Below the pieces are notes generated by a model. It made no database searches. It was not told the origin of the DNA and saw only the letters and a list, made by a program, of their open reading frames with translations. The position numbers and the translations under genes are program-made. Positions 27,572-36,889 of a stretch of 64,000 bases of DNA are shown here, one piece after another; position 1 is the first letter of the stretch, and each line of letters starts with the position of its first letter. Origin of the DNA: Gemella haemolysans ATCC 10379 (GTDB lineage Bacteria; Bacillota; Bacilli; Staphylococcales; Gemellaceae); contig NZ_ACDZ02000014.1 in assembly GCF_000173915.1 (NCBI RefSeq), forward strand, positions 186,001 through 250,000, in the 5' to 3' direction.

Positions 27572-30500
27572 ATGCTTAAACACAAATTAGATAACAAAAT
27601 AGTTAAATATGGAATTAAAAAATTAAGCTTCGGTATCGCTTCAGTTGCTATTGGAGCATTTATATTTTTAGGAAACGATGCAAGTGCTCATGATACTGGA
27701 AACACAAACATAACAAGTACAAATATAGAAAATAGAGTAGCAACTTCTAATACACAGAATAATAATGATTTAAATAATAGAGAGAATAGAGTAGTCGCTT
27801 CAGTTGAAAATAGAAACAATTTAAATCAAAATACAACGATTATAGATTCAGCTACTAGATCAACAAAAAGTGGAACTGCTTCTACAGTAGAAAATAATAT
27901 TGTTAACCAAGCTAATTCCAACGGTAACCAATCTTCAAACAATAATTTAAACGTTTTAGATAGACGAACTGATGATAGTCAGAATATTGCAACATTATTA
28001 ACAAATATAATTAATAAAAATACAGAAAGTAATACTATATCTAGTGCTTCATCTCAGGATGTGGAAACTCCTGTAGAAAAGGGTACAAAAATCATTTCTC
28101 GTTTAACTGCTAAATATGCAGAAGATATAGCCAAGGGCTATATTGGATTAGAAGGTGGGAAATACGATAGTTTAATCTATAAAAAAGCAGTGCTTAATCC
28201 TGATGGAGATGATGATGGTGATGGTATTGCGAATAAAGACGAATTGTATATTTATAAAAAAGATGGAAGAACATATTTAGGATATGATATTCATCCAAGA
28301 CTTTCTGATACAGATGGTGATGGTCTTAATGATAAAGAAGATAGAGACAAATTAATTTGGAATATTTCAGCAAGAGATATGGCTATGTTTATGAATCTAG
28401 CGTATGAATCAGATGAGAGTGTAAAAAATATTTTATCTAATAAATTGCCAGTAGGTGTAGAAAAAGATAAAATAAAAAGACTTACTCACAGTGAATTATC
28501 TCCATACTGGACTGTGAAGCAGACATTTCATCAAAATAATGGGTTAGATGCGGTATTGTTTGAAACAAAAAATAATTTCCCATTCTTAAAAGGTGAGAAA
28601 ATTCAGGTGCTTGCATTTGCTGGGACTAATATTGGACAAGGAGGAGACTTGAAAGCCGACATAGCATTAGCTTTCGGGAATGAATCAAATCAAAGTGAGG
28701 CTGCTAAAGAACTAATAAATAGTTTTAGAAATAGTAAAGAATATACAAATCTATATATTACAGGTCATTCTTTAGGTGGATATTTAGCTTTAAGAGCTAG
28801 TGTTTTAGCTGAGAAAAATAAATATAATTACTATAGAGAAACATATACTTTCAATGCGCCTAGAATAAAAACAGGTGGTTGGTTCTGGGGAGTTCCAGAG
28901 GAAGAAGAAAATATTTCTAACAATATGATGCAAATCGGAAAAGTAAAAAATTATTTTACTGATAACGACAATATTATACCTAATAACTTGAGACCAAAAT
29001 ATATTAAAAATGTAGGAAGTAGCCAAGGTAAGCATTCTTCGACATCTTATTTTGAAAGCAGAATGAATAGTAATACAGATTTCAATTTTGGTACTAGACA
29101 AAATATAGACGGAAAAGTTGTAAAAGTAAATAATATTAATAATTTGAAAATTGTAAAGCCTGAAAAGGGAACATTAAGTAAGACGTTCTTACCGAAGCTA
29201 GTAGATAAAAATCCAGTTTCTGTAATTATTGGAGACATATTAAAAGATAACGATATTATAAATAGAGTGAATAGAAGTATATTACCTGTAAATACTAAGT
29301 TGACTGTTGTAAAAAAAGAAGGATTGACTTCTTTAGGTACAAAACATGCAAAAGTAAAAATATTATATCTTGATGATAATACTAGTAATGAAATAGATGT
29401 ACCGATCTTAGTTAATGAGGCTAATAAACAAGAATTAAATTCTGTAGTGAATGCTGCGCATAAGTTAATAGATACTATTGTTGATTTATCAGACAAATCA
29501 GCGAATTCTGTAAGTAATTATTCTCTTGCTAAAACAAATTTATCAACTAAATTAAGTGAAGCTTCATTAGTTCTTGCTAATACTTTATCTACACAACTGG
29601 TTATAAATAATATGACTAAAGAATTAGCAAGACTGGGAATGGATGTTATTAATAAACGTACAGCACTAGAAATAACTGAAGCAGGTAAATATTCACCAAG
29701 ATTAATTGATGATAATAAAATTCTATTACGTCAAGGAAGTAATATAAATCTTGACAGTGTTGTTAAGAAAATTGCAAAAGATGGTATGCCGAAAAATATT
29801 AATTATGAAATTGTAAATAATTCGAATCTGAACGAAATAGGGGATATCAATGCTACTATTAAAGTAAAGTATAGTGATAATTCTTTTGATTTAATAAATA
29901 TTCCTATTCGTATTTATACAGATTCTAAAGGTGAATCATTAAAAGTAGAAGTGTTACCAGAACTAGTGGTAAGTGAGAAAGGTGAATCATTAAAAGCAGA
30001 AGTGTTACCAGAATTAGTGGTAAGCGAGAAAGGTGAATCACTAAAAGCAGAAGTGTTACCAGAATTAGTGGTAAGCGAGAAAGGTGAATCATTAAAAGCA
30101 GAAGTGTTACCAGAATTAGTGGTAAGTGAGAAAGGTGAATCACTAAAAGCAGAAGTATTACCAGAATTAGTGGTAAGCGAGAAAGGTGAATCATTAAAAG
30201 CAGAAGTATTACCAGAATTAGTGGTAAGTGAGAAAGGTGAATCATTAAAAGCAGAAGTATTACCAGAATTAGTGATAAGTGAGAAAGGTGAATCACTAAA
30301 AGTAGAAGTGCTACCAGAATTAGTGGTAAGTGAGAAAGGTGAATCACTAAAAGAAGAAGTGTTACCAGAATTAGTGGTAAGCGAGAAAGGTGAATCACTA
30401 AAAGCAGAAGTATTACCAGAATTAGTGGTAAGCGAGAAAGGAGAATCATTAAAAGCAGAAGTATTACCAGAATTAGTGGTAAGCGAGAAAGGAGAATCAT

Positions 30501-31633
30501 TAAAAGCAGAAGTGTTACCAGAATTAGTGGTAAGCGAGAAAGGTGAATCACTAAAAGCAGAAGTATTACCAGAATTAGTGGTAAGCGAGAAAGGTGAATC
30601 ATTAAAAGCAGAAGTATTACCAGAATTAGTGGTAAGCGAGAAAGGTGAGTCATTAAGAGAAGAAGCCTTACCAGAATTAGTGGTAAGCGAGAAAGGTGAA
30701 TCACTAAAAGAAGAAGTGTTACCAGAATTAGTGGTAAGCGAGAAAGGTGAATCACTAAAAGCAGAAGTATTACCAGAATTAGTGGTAAGCGAGAAAGGTG
30801 AGCCATTAAAAGTAGAAGTGCTACCAGAATTAGTGGTAAGTGAGAAAGGTGAGCCATTAAAAGTAGAAGTGCTACCAGAATTAGTGGTAAGTGAGAAAGG
30901 TGAAGTGCTAATTCAAGAAAGTGCTCCAAAAGGAAAAGTAGAAAAAATTAATGATGATAAATCAGGTGTTGAAGTAGAATTATTTAATAATAAAATTGAT
31001 AATATTTCATTAAATGTAAAAACTGTTAAGGATACTCAACAATTAAGTAATATAAGTAAAGAATTATCTGTGGATAAGGATAAAGTGAGAATTCTAGATT
31101 TAAAATTATCTAAGGATAATAGCATAGTACATTTAAATAATGAAAGAATAGTTCGAATAGCTTTACTGGAAAATGAAAGTAGTGAGATTGAAATATATCA
31201 TGTGGATAAAACTGGTAAGTTAACATTGATTCCTTCAGAAGTAAATAACAGAATAGTTCAATTTAATATTAATCATTTTAGTTTGTTTGCGATCGTCGAT
31301 TTTAGTAAAAAAGAGACTGAAAATAAAATAAACGATAAAAATTATATAGAATCTTCTTCGAAAAAAGAGTATGTTTATGAAAAAATAGAAGAAAATTCAT
31401 ATACTGTTAGTTCTGACCGAAATGAAAACAAACTAACTGAAAGTTATGGCCAAGTAGAATTTGATGAAAACAGTAAAAATACATCTAAGGTAGTTTCTTT
31501 AAATAATAACTACAAGAAAAAAGAATCTCTTCCAAAAACTGGTGAAAACTCATCTGAAAAAGGAATATCTTTAGCTGGAATTGGACTAATGATAGGTCTA
31601 TTAGGTATTAGAAGAAAGTATAGAAGTTATTAG
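27572..31633 (+). CDS. YSIRK/LPXTG cell-wall surface protein with lipase-type domain and 17-residue repeats
   Basis: A 1353-residue wall-anchored protein. A YSIRK-type signal peptide (KYGIKKLSFGIASVAIGAF, residues 12-30) ends near SAHD. An Asn/Ser-rich low-complexity region runs to about 160. A calcium-loop segment (DGDDDGDGIANKDE, DTDGDGLNDKEDRD, about 210-260) comes next, then a class 3 lipase-like alpha/beta hydrolase (FAGTNIGQGGD, GHSLGG nucleophile elbow near 396, with candidate Asp and His in DNDNIIP and GKHSSTS). Two Rib-like segments follow, then nineteen 17-residue repeats (787-1109), a C-terminal domain, LPKTG, a hydrophobic helix and RRKYRSY. The start is ATG 27572 after GGAGGGAA. 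Probably sortase-anchored; lipid substrate unknown. Confidence 0.9.
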   Translation: MLKHKLDNKIVKYGIKKLSFGIASVAIGAFIFLGNDASAHDTGNTNITSTNIENRVATSNTQNNNDLNNRENRVVASVENRNNLNQNTTIIDSATRSTKSGTASTVENNIVNQANSNGNQSSNNNLNVLDRRTDDSQNIATLLTNIINKNTESNTISSASSQDVETPVEKGTKIISRLTAKYAEDIAKGYIGLEGGKYDSLIYKKAVLNPDGDDDGDGIANKDELYIYKKDGRTYLGYDIHPRLSDTDGDGLNDKEDRDKLIWNISARDMAMFMNLAYESDESVKNILSNKLPVGVEKDKIKRLTHSELSPYWTVKQTFHQNNGLDAVLFETKNNFPFLKGEKIQVLAFAGTNIGQGGDLKADIALAFGNESNQSEAAKELINSFRNSKEYTNLYITGHSLGGYLALRASVLAEKNKYNYYRETYTFNAPRIKTGGWFWGVPEEEENISNNMMQIGKVKNYFTDNDNIIPNNLRPKYIKNVGSSQGKHSSTSYFESRMNSNTDFNFGTRQNIDGKVVKVNNINNLKIVKPEKGTLSKTFLPKLVDKNPVSVIIGDILKDNDIINRVNRSILPVNTKLTVVKKEGLTSLGTKHAKVKILYLDDNTSNEIDVPILVNEANKQELNSVVNAAHKLIDTIVDLSDKSANSVSNYSLAKTNLSTKLSEASLVLANTLSTQLVINNMTKELARLGMDVINKRTALEITEAGKYSPRLIDDNKILLRQGSNINLDSVVKKIAKDGMPKNINYEIVNNSNLNEIGDINATIKVKYSDNSFDLINIPIRIYTDSKGESLKVEVLPELVVSEKGESLKAEVLPELVVSEKGESLKAEVLPELVVSEKGESLKAEVLPELVVSEKGESLKAEVLPELVVSEKGESLKAEVLPELVVSEKGESLKAEVLPELVISEKGESLKVEVLPELVVSEKGESLKEEVLPELVVSEKGESLKAEVLPELVVSEKGESLKAEVLPELVVSEKGESLKAEVLPELVVSEKGESLKAEVLPELVVSEKGESLKAEVLPELVVSEKGESLREEALPELVVSEKGESLKEEVLPELVVSEKGESLKAEVLPELVVSEKGEPLKVEVLPELVVSEKGEPLKVEVLPELVVSEKGEVLIQESAPKGKVEKINDDKSGVEVELFNNKIDNISLNVKTVKDTQQLSNISKELSVDKDKVRILDLKLSKDNSIVHLNNERIVRIALLENESSEIEIYHVDKTGKLTLIPSEVNNRIVQFNINHFSLFAIVDFSKKETENKINDKNYIESSSKKEYVYEKIEENSYTVSSDRNENKLTESYGQVEFDENSKNTSKVVSLNNNYKKKESLPKTGENSSEKGISLAGIGLMIGLLGIRRKYRSY
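29930..30898 (+). repeat. Nineteen 51-bp tandem repeats inside the LPXTG gene
   Basis: The unit is 51 bp, encoding GESLKAEVLPELVVSEK with few substitutions, repeated 19 times. A degenerate twentieth unit starts at 30899. Neighbouring units share silent variants (units 11-12 with GGAGAATCA; 18-19 with GAGCCATTAAAAGTAGAAG), showing recent local duplications. Copy number probably varies between strains. Confidence 0.97.
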
Positions 31634-31696
31634 TAAAAAAATGGGAAGCTCAATTGATTTTGTAGAAATCAATATAAAGAGTTTCCCATTTTTTAT
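31634..31696. terminator. Bidirectional terminator between LPXTG gene and luxS
   Basis: AAAAATGGGAA.CTC...GATTT pairs with AAATC...GAG.TTCCCATTTTT, with T tails on both strands. Confidence 0.85.
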
Positions 31697-32166
31697 TATT
31701 TACTAAAAACGTTTTTCCATTCAGAGCGTTTTTCTAAGAATTTTTTAGCTTCTATTTGAGCACCTTCTAAAGAGTGAGATGCTGCCCAACCACATTGTAC
31801 TTCGTTACATGCAGGTACTTCAGTAGCTACAAGGACATCTTCTAGAGTTTTTGCAAGTGCTTCTTCAACTTCTTCGTAACTATCATTGTTAATTACTGAT
31901 AAGTAGAAACCTGTTTGGCATCCCATTGGACCAAAATCTAGTACATTATCAAGGTGATTTCTAATCAGTTCAGCGATTAAATGCTCTAAAGAGTGAAGGT
32001 TAGGCATTTCTAAGTGTTCTTTATTTGGTTGGCAAAATCTAATATCATATTTATATATTTTATCGCCATTATCCCCAGAATATACACCAACTAATCTAAT
32101 ATATGGTGCAACAACTTTAGTGTGATCTAGGTTGAAACTTTCAACATTCATTTTCTTTTCTGTCAT
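31696..32166 (-). CDS. luxS: S-ribosylhomocysteine lyase (autoinducer-2 synthase)
   Basis: A 156-residue LuxS that cleaves S-ribosylhomocysteine to homocysteine and DPD, the precursor of autoinducer-2, in the activated methyl cycle. The metal site HSLEHLIAE (HxxEH) lies near residue 58, with the catalytic Cys in [13 protein letters not shown] near 85 and the third ligand Cys in [11 protein letters not shown] near 125. The start is ATG at 32166 with GGAG nine bases upstream; a TTG one codon earlier is less likely. It appears monocistronic. Confidence 0.97.
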   Translation of the reverse strand: MTEKKMNVESFNLDHTKVVAPYIRLVGVYSGDNGDKIYKYDIRFCQPNKEHLEMPNLHSLEHLIAELIRNHLDNVLDFGPMGCQTGFYLSVINNDSYEEVEEALAKTLEDVLVATEVPACNEVQCGWAASHSLEGAQIEAKKFLEKRSEWKNVFSK

Positions 32167-32245
32167 CAATATATCTCCATTTCTGTAATTTAATTAGCAG
32201 TTATAATTATACTATATTTTTGGAAAATATAAAATTAATAAGAAT

Positions 32246-32277
32246 AAAACTGATGCTCGTCTGAACATCAGTTTTAA
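32246..32277 (-). terminator. Terminator of guaD-permease operon
   Basis: Stem AAAACTGATG/CATCAGTTTT with T-rich 3' side on the minus strand, just after the permease stop. Confidence 0.8.
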
Positions 32278-32280
32278 ATA

Positions 32281-33594
32281 TTATTTTTCTAACGGAATAA
32301 GTTTATTCATTATTATTGCTACAATTGCACCAACAGCAATAGGAGAACCTATTAAGTATTGAAGTAATTGTGGAGCGCTAGCTTTTAATTCTGCTGGAAT
32401 AAATAATAATCCAATTGTAAACATTAAAGGTACTCCGATAATGTATAATTCTCTTTCAGAAAAGTCTAGATTTTTAACAACTCTAAATCCGTTTAGTAGA
32501 ATTATGATACATACCACTGAGAATACCCCACCGATTACTGCAGAAGGAATTGAATTAATAATGGCAGAAAGTTTACCTAAGAATGATAATCCGATAAACC
32601 AGAATGAAGCCATAACAAACACTTTTCTACTAGCTACCCCAGTAATAGAAATAATCCCAGCATTTGTAGAGTAACCAGTAACAGGAGTTGCTCCGACCAG
32701 AGAAGCAGCTAAACATCCGATTCCTTCACCGATAACACCTTTGTTAACCTGAGTATCGCTTAGAGGTTCATCAATAACTGAACTTACTGCATACCAAGTT
32801 CCCGTTGTTTCAGCTAAAAGTACCATGTAAATAATAATCATTGTGATAATAGCAGAGATTTCAAAATGTATACTATAGTCTAAGAACAATAGTTTTGGCA
32901 TTGAGAAAAAGCTAGCATCTTTAATTCCTTGAGTATTAAATCCACCCATTAAATATGCAGAAAATGTTCCGATAGCTAAAGCGATAATTACTGAAGAAAT
33001 CTGGAAAATTCTTTTAAATTTGTTAACGTAATTTCCTAATGTAGAAAATAGAATTAAAGAAGTGGCTGTAATAAATGCTAATAATACATTTTGTTTCATT
33101 GTCAGACCATTTCCTTGGATGTAAATATTACTTACAAATGCTGAAGGAAGCAAAGTTAATCCTACAATCATAATTATTGTCCCACTAACGATAGAAGGTA
33201 TGTAGTTTTTTACTATATATTTATAAATACCAGAATATCCAAGTAAGATTACCAAGATTGCTCCGACAATACTTGCTCCAAGAACAGTACCAAGATTTTT
33301 AGTTCCCATGTATATACCAATAATAGCGCCAAGAGGAATAAATGATGGACCTTGACAAACAGGTAATCTTAGGTAGAATAATACCTGAATTAATGACGCA
33401 ATCCCAGCACCTAGAAAAGTAGATTGAATTAAACCAGTAGCATCACCAGGTGATAATGCAATAGCTGTTGCTAAGATAAAAGGTGGTACGTAGACATCCA
33501 TTGCAAGGACGTGTTGTAAACCTAGGATTAAGGATTGAGAAAATGGAATATTTTCTTCAACACCTATAGTTAAATGTTTATTTTGTTTCGTCAT
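32281..33594 (-). CDS. NCS2-family xanthine/purine permease
   Basis: A 437-residue nucleobase:cation symporter-2 protein with about 14 membrane spans. Family marks are LGLQHVLAMDVYVPPFI near residue 25, the substrate-loop QGPSFIPLGA near 81, and the ATPVTGYSTNAG region near 300, the NCS2 signature. It resembles xanthine/uracil permeases, including PbuX-type. Purine specificity is supported by its partner gene, guanine deaminase, 33 bp upstream in the same operon, which would turn guanine into xanthine. Confidence 0.9.
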   Translation of the reverse strand: MTKQNKHLTIGVEENIPFSQSLILGLQHVLAMDVYVPPFILATAIALSPGDATGLIQSTFLGAGIASLIQVLFYLRLPVCQGPSFIPLGAIIGIYMGTKNLGTVLGASIVGAILVILLGYSGIYKYIVKNYIPSIVSGTIIMIVGLTLLPSAFVSNIYIQGNGLTMKQNVLLAFITATSLILFSTLGNYVNKFKRIFQISSVIIALAIGTFSAYLMGGFNTQGIKDASFFSMPKLLFLDYSIHFEISAIITMIIIYMVLLAETTGTWYAVSSVIDEPLSDTQVNKGVIGEGIGCLAASLVGATPVTGYSTNAGIISITGVASRKVFVMASFWFIGLSFLGKLSAIINSIPSAVIGGVFSVVCIIILLNGFRVVKNLDFSERELYIIGVPLMFTIGLLFIPAELKASAPQLLQYLIGSPIAVGAIVAIIMNKLIPLEK

Positions 33595-33627
33595 AAAAAA
33601 CGTAATCTCCTTTTTATTTTTATGTTA

Positions 33628-34989
33628 TTAATCTTTTTTTAGTATTTGTTTACCTTGAACCCAGACTTCACGAATATTTTCTGAAGTAGAAAGGTATAAT
33701 ATTTTTTGAAGAAGATGTTTGTGTTCTTCATTATCTAAATAATTTGGAAGTTTATTTGTGGGTGTATTAATATCAATAACTTGGAAATCACAAATATAAC
33801 CTTCTTTAAAAATCCCAAGTGGTAATTTTAAAGCTTCACCACCACCAGTTGTTGCAAGGTAAAATGCTTCAAATACACTCACTTTTGAATCATGATTACC
33901 ACGGCAACTAGCTTCCAGTCTATTATCAACTCCGTCATTTAACATCCTACTAGTCATGACGGTATGTTTTATATTGTCATATAGGCTAGGGGAGAACCCT
34001 CCTGAGATATCGGTACCTAGACAAATATTTAAACCTTGTTTTTTGAGTTTGTTAACAGGTAAAACTGCATTAGCAAAATATGAATTAGAAATAGGACAGT
34101 GGCAAACTGAAGATTTATTCTTTTTAAAGATATCAGCATCTTCAGAATTTATAAAATTGCCATGAGCCATTATCGATTTATCTGTTAATAATCCGAATTG
34201 ATTTAGGACTTCAGTATCTCTTTTTCCAAATCGTTCAAGAACAAAATCATGCTCCCAGTCACTTTCGCTACAATGACTTTGTATATAGCAGTTATATTTC
34301 TTTGCTAATTTTCCTAACTCTAAAAGAGCATTGTCTGTACAACTTGGAACAAAACGAGGAGTAATAACTGGATAGATACCTTGAGGTACATCTTTTGAAA
34401 GCTTCTGTACATCATTAATAAACTTCTCAGTATTTTCAATAGCTTCTTTTGTACTATTATCTCGGTAAAAATCAGGATTCATAGTTTCATCATCCATAAC
34501 AACTTTACCGACAAAAGATCTTTGTCCTAAATTAGCACAAATTCTCGCTAATTCGAGTGTAGCTTCATTATGGATAGTTCCAAAGTACATTGCAGACGTC
34601 GTACCATTTGTTAATAAAGTTTTTACTAGATCAGTATAGACTTCTCGAGCGTAGTTGATATCTGCATATTTTGATTCTAAAGGGAAGGTGAAATTATTTA
34701 GCCAGTGGCTTAATTCGTCATCCAAGGCAAGTCCAGCTTGTGGCCATTGTGGAGCATGGATGTGTAAATCGATAAAACCGGGCAAAAGTACTTTATCTTT
34801 AAAATCAATAAAGTTACTCTTTTGTGAATGCTGACTTAATATTTGTTGATAATTTTCATCCTCTTTTCTAATAATTTCAGATATAATTCCATCATCAGAA
34901 ACTAAAAGTACAGCATGTTTTTGAAATTCAATTTCGCCATACTTTGGACTATGAAAAAAAGATGCTCTAATAATTTTTTTGGTTTTCAT
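33628..34989 (-). CDS. guaD: Guanine deaminase (amidohydrolase family)
   Basis: A 453-residue amidohydrolase that deaminates guanine to xanthine. The metal-binding motif PGFIDLHIHAPQW near residue 70-82 is the characteristic guanine-deaminase form. Further ligands appear in QSHCSESDWE near 238, MAHGNF near 275 and LGTDISGG near 325. The RBS on the minus strand is TAGGAG. It is first in an operon with a purine permease; its promoter (35019-35047) encloses a PurR-box-like CGAAC sequence. Confidence 0.94.
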   Translation of the reverse strand: MKTKKIIRASFFHSPKYGEIEFQKHAVLLVSDDGIISEIIRKEDENYQQILSQHSQKSNFIDFKDKVLLPGFIDLHIHAPQWPQAGLALDDELSHWLNNFTFPLESKYADINYAREVYTDLVKTLLTNGTTSAMYFGTIHNEATLELARICANLGQRSFVGKVVMDDETMNPDFYRDNSTKEAIENTEKFINDVQKLSKDVPQGIYPVITPRFVPSCTDNALLELGKLAKKYNCYIQSHCSESDWEHDFVLERFGKRDTEVLNQFGLLTDKSIMAHGNFINSEDADIFKKNKSSVCHCPISNSYFANAVLPVNKLKKQGLNICLGTDISGGFSPSLYDNIKHTVMTSRMLNDGVDNRLEASCRGNHDSKVSVFEAFYLATTGGGEALKLPLGIFKEGYICDFQVIDINTPTNKLPNYLDNEEHKHLLQKILYLSTSENIREVWVQGKQILKKD

Positions 34990-35018
34990 ATTTTCATTTC
35001 TCCTAAAGAATTTTTATA

Positions 35019-35047
35019 AATATAACATGAAAAACGAACGTTGTCAA
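35019..35047 (-). promoter_or_regulatory. Promoter of guaD operon with PurR-box-like spacer
   Basis: On the minus strand TTGACA (35047-35042), 17 bp, TATATT (35024-35019). The spacer on the + strand reads AAAACGAACGTT, close to the PurR box consensus AWWWCCGAACWWT. Regulation by PurR is inference. Confidence 0.75.
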
Positions 35048-35087
35048 CAAGAAAATTTAAAATTTAAAAAATAAATTTTAAAAAATG

Positions 35088-35112
35088 AACTTTAATATAG
35101 TATATTAAAGTT
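35088..35112. repeat. 25-bp palindrome upstream of guaD
   Basis: AACTTTAATATA-G-TATATTAAAGTT is a perfect inverted repeat between the glyA terminator and the guaD promoter. It may be an operator or a weak terminator; no T run follows on either strand. Confidence 0.6.
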
Positions 35113-35119
35113 TAAAGTT

Positions 35120-35157
35120 CGTAAAAAAACGACGAAGAGTATTTTCTTCGTCGTTTG
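35120..35157 (-). terminator. Terminator after glyA
   Basis: Stem AAACGACGAAGA/TCTTCGTCGTTT, followed on the minus strand by T7. Confidence 0.92.
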
Positions 35158-35177
35158 AAACATTATTACTAATATTT

Positions 35178-36395
35178 CTATCTAAATTCTTTTCTTTCTT
35201 TTGCTACTAAAGTGGCTACTCTTTCTTGAGCTTTTTCTAGATAGTTTTCACCTTGTTTTAATAAATCACAAATGATATTTGTAATTTCTACAAAGTCTTC
35301 TTCCACATAACCTTTAGAAGTCATAGCAGCGGCTCCTAGACGTAATCCACTAGTTTTCATTGGTGGTAATGTATCGAATGGGATACCATTCTTATTACAT
35401 GTGATTCTAGCTTTACTTAATAGGTCACTAGCTTCATGTCCAGTAACATTGTAAGTAGAATACGTGTCTATAAGACATAGGTGATTATCACTACCATTTG
35501 AAACCACAGGAATATTGTTAGCTTTAAATGCTTCTACCATTGTTTGCATATTTTTTATTACTTGTTGTTGATATACTTTAAACTCTGGTTTAAGTGCTTC
35601 AGCAAAACAAATTGCTTTTGCTGCAACAACGTGTTCTAATGGCCCACCTTGTGCACCAGGGAAAATCATTTTATTAATTTTAATTGCGATTTCCTCATTG
35701 TTAGTAAGGATAATACCACCACGTGGACCTCTTAAAGTTTTATGTGTAGTAGATGTGACTACATCAGCATAAGGTACTGGGTTTGGATGTAAGCCAGCAG
35801 CTACAAGACCTGCGATATGAGCCATATCAACCATTAGGTAAGCACCTACTTCATCAGCAATTTCTCTAAATCTAGCAAAATCAATTACACGAGAGTATGC
35901 ACTTGATCCAGCAATAATCATTTTTGGTTTATGTTCTTTAGCAATACGAAGAACTTCATCGTAATCAATAAGATGCGTATCTTTTGTCACTCCATAAGAA
36001 ACAGCATTAAATAGTTTCCCTGAGAAGTTAACTTTGCTACCGTGAGTTAGGTGTCCACCAGCATCCATACTCATCCCTAAAACAGTGTCACCAGGTGTTA
36101 ATAAAGATAAGTAAACTGCGATGTTTGCACTTGATCCTGAGTGTGCTTGCACGTTTGCAAATTTTGCATCATAAAGTTCTTTTAATCTATCTATTGCAAG
36201 AGATTCTATTTCGTCAATTACTTCACAACCATCATAGTATCTTTTTCCAGGATATCCTTCAGCATATTTATTTGTTAAAATACTTCCTGTGGCTTTTAGA
36301 ATATCTTTAGAAACAAAGTTTTCACTTGCAATAAGTTCAATGTTTGTGTCTTGTCTATGTTGTTCTTTTTCAATAAGTTCAAAAATTTTATCCAT
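35178..36395 (-). CDS. glyA: Serine hydroxymethyltransferase
   Basis: A 405-residue PLP enzyme interconverting serine and glycine while charging tetrahydrofolate with a one-carbon unit for purine and thymidylate synthesis. N-terminal [23 protein letters not shown] near 48, SGSSAN near 92 and the PLP lysine in [14 protein letters not shown] near 220 are all present. AAAGGAG precedes the start. It is transcribed divergently from prs and ends at its own terminator. Confidence 0.98.
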   Translation of the reverse strand: MDKIFELIEKEQHRQDTNIELIASENFVSKDILKATGSILTNKYAEGYPGKRYYDGCEVIDEIESLAIDRLKELYDAKFANVQAHSGSSANIAVYLSLLTPGDTVLGMSMDAGGHLTHGSKVNFSGKLFNAVSYGVTKDTHLIDYDEVLRIAKEHKPKMIIAGSSAYSRVIDFARFREIADEVGAYLMVDMAHIAGLVAAGLHPNPVPYADVVTSTTHKTLRGPRGGIILTNNEEIAIKINKMIFPGAQGGPLEHVVAAKAICFAEALKPEFKVYQQQVIKNMQTMVEAFKANNIPVVSNGSDNHLCLIDTYSTYNVTGHEASDLLSKARITCNKNGIPFDTLPPMKTSGLRLGAAAMTSKGYVEEDFVEITNIICDLLKQGENYLEKAQERVATLVAKERKEFR

Positions 36396-36889
36396 AATGG
36401 TACTCCTTTAATTATATGTATTTAGAATAAAGAAAAGTAAAGTTCCATAAAAGTAAGAACTAATAGTTAAAATTAAAACTTTGTTAACTATTAAGAAAAA
36501 TATGCATTTTTTAATAGTTAAATCTTTGCAAAATTTCTTTTATTCTATGTCTTATAATAATAGCATAGTATCAATAATAAATAAACTAAAAAATGATGGA
36601 AATATTCAAAATTATAAAAAAATATAGAAAACTAGCTATGAAAAACGAATATTAAAATTCATTTTATGAAATATCAATTCCAATAAGTTAACGAGATAGA
36701 ATTTTTAATATTAATATAATGGAAAGTAATAAGTTCTAATTAAAAATATAAATACAAATAGTAAAAAATTAATGGATTTTAATTAGTCTATACCTGAATT
36801 AGTAGAAATTCATTAATATTTATGCTATAATAATCAATGGAATACATCTGTATTACTATCGAACCAAATTTTAAGGAGAAAAATTTAAT
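36396..36889. other. Divergent glyA/prs intergenic region
   Basis: 494 bp without an ORF. It holds TAATAGTTAA-type motifs three times (36461-36470, inverted at 36483-36494, 36521-36530), a PurR-box-like AAAAACGAATATT at 36640-36652, and an extended -10 (TGCTATAAT, 36823-36831) for prs. No riboswitch fold was recognised. Confidence 0.5.
36823..36831 (+). promoter_or_regulatory. Extended -10 promoter element for prs
   Basis: TG-C-TATAAT with no good -35 hexamer. It would start a short leader before the RBS AAGGAG. Confidence 0.55.

Noticed and set aside
29930-30898. Possible CRISPR array (regular repeats)
   Set aside because: The repeats are contiguous with no unique spacers and encode an in-frame protein repeat.
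29925-30929. 334-codon open frame on the minus strand opposite the repeat region
   Set aside because: It is an artefact of a 51-bp repeat that happens to lack stops in antisense; the product is a monotonous Leu/His/Arg repeat with no ribosome binding site.
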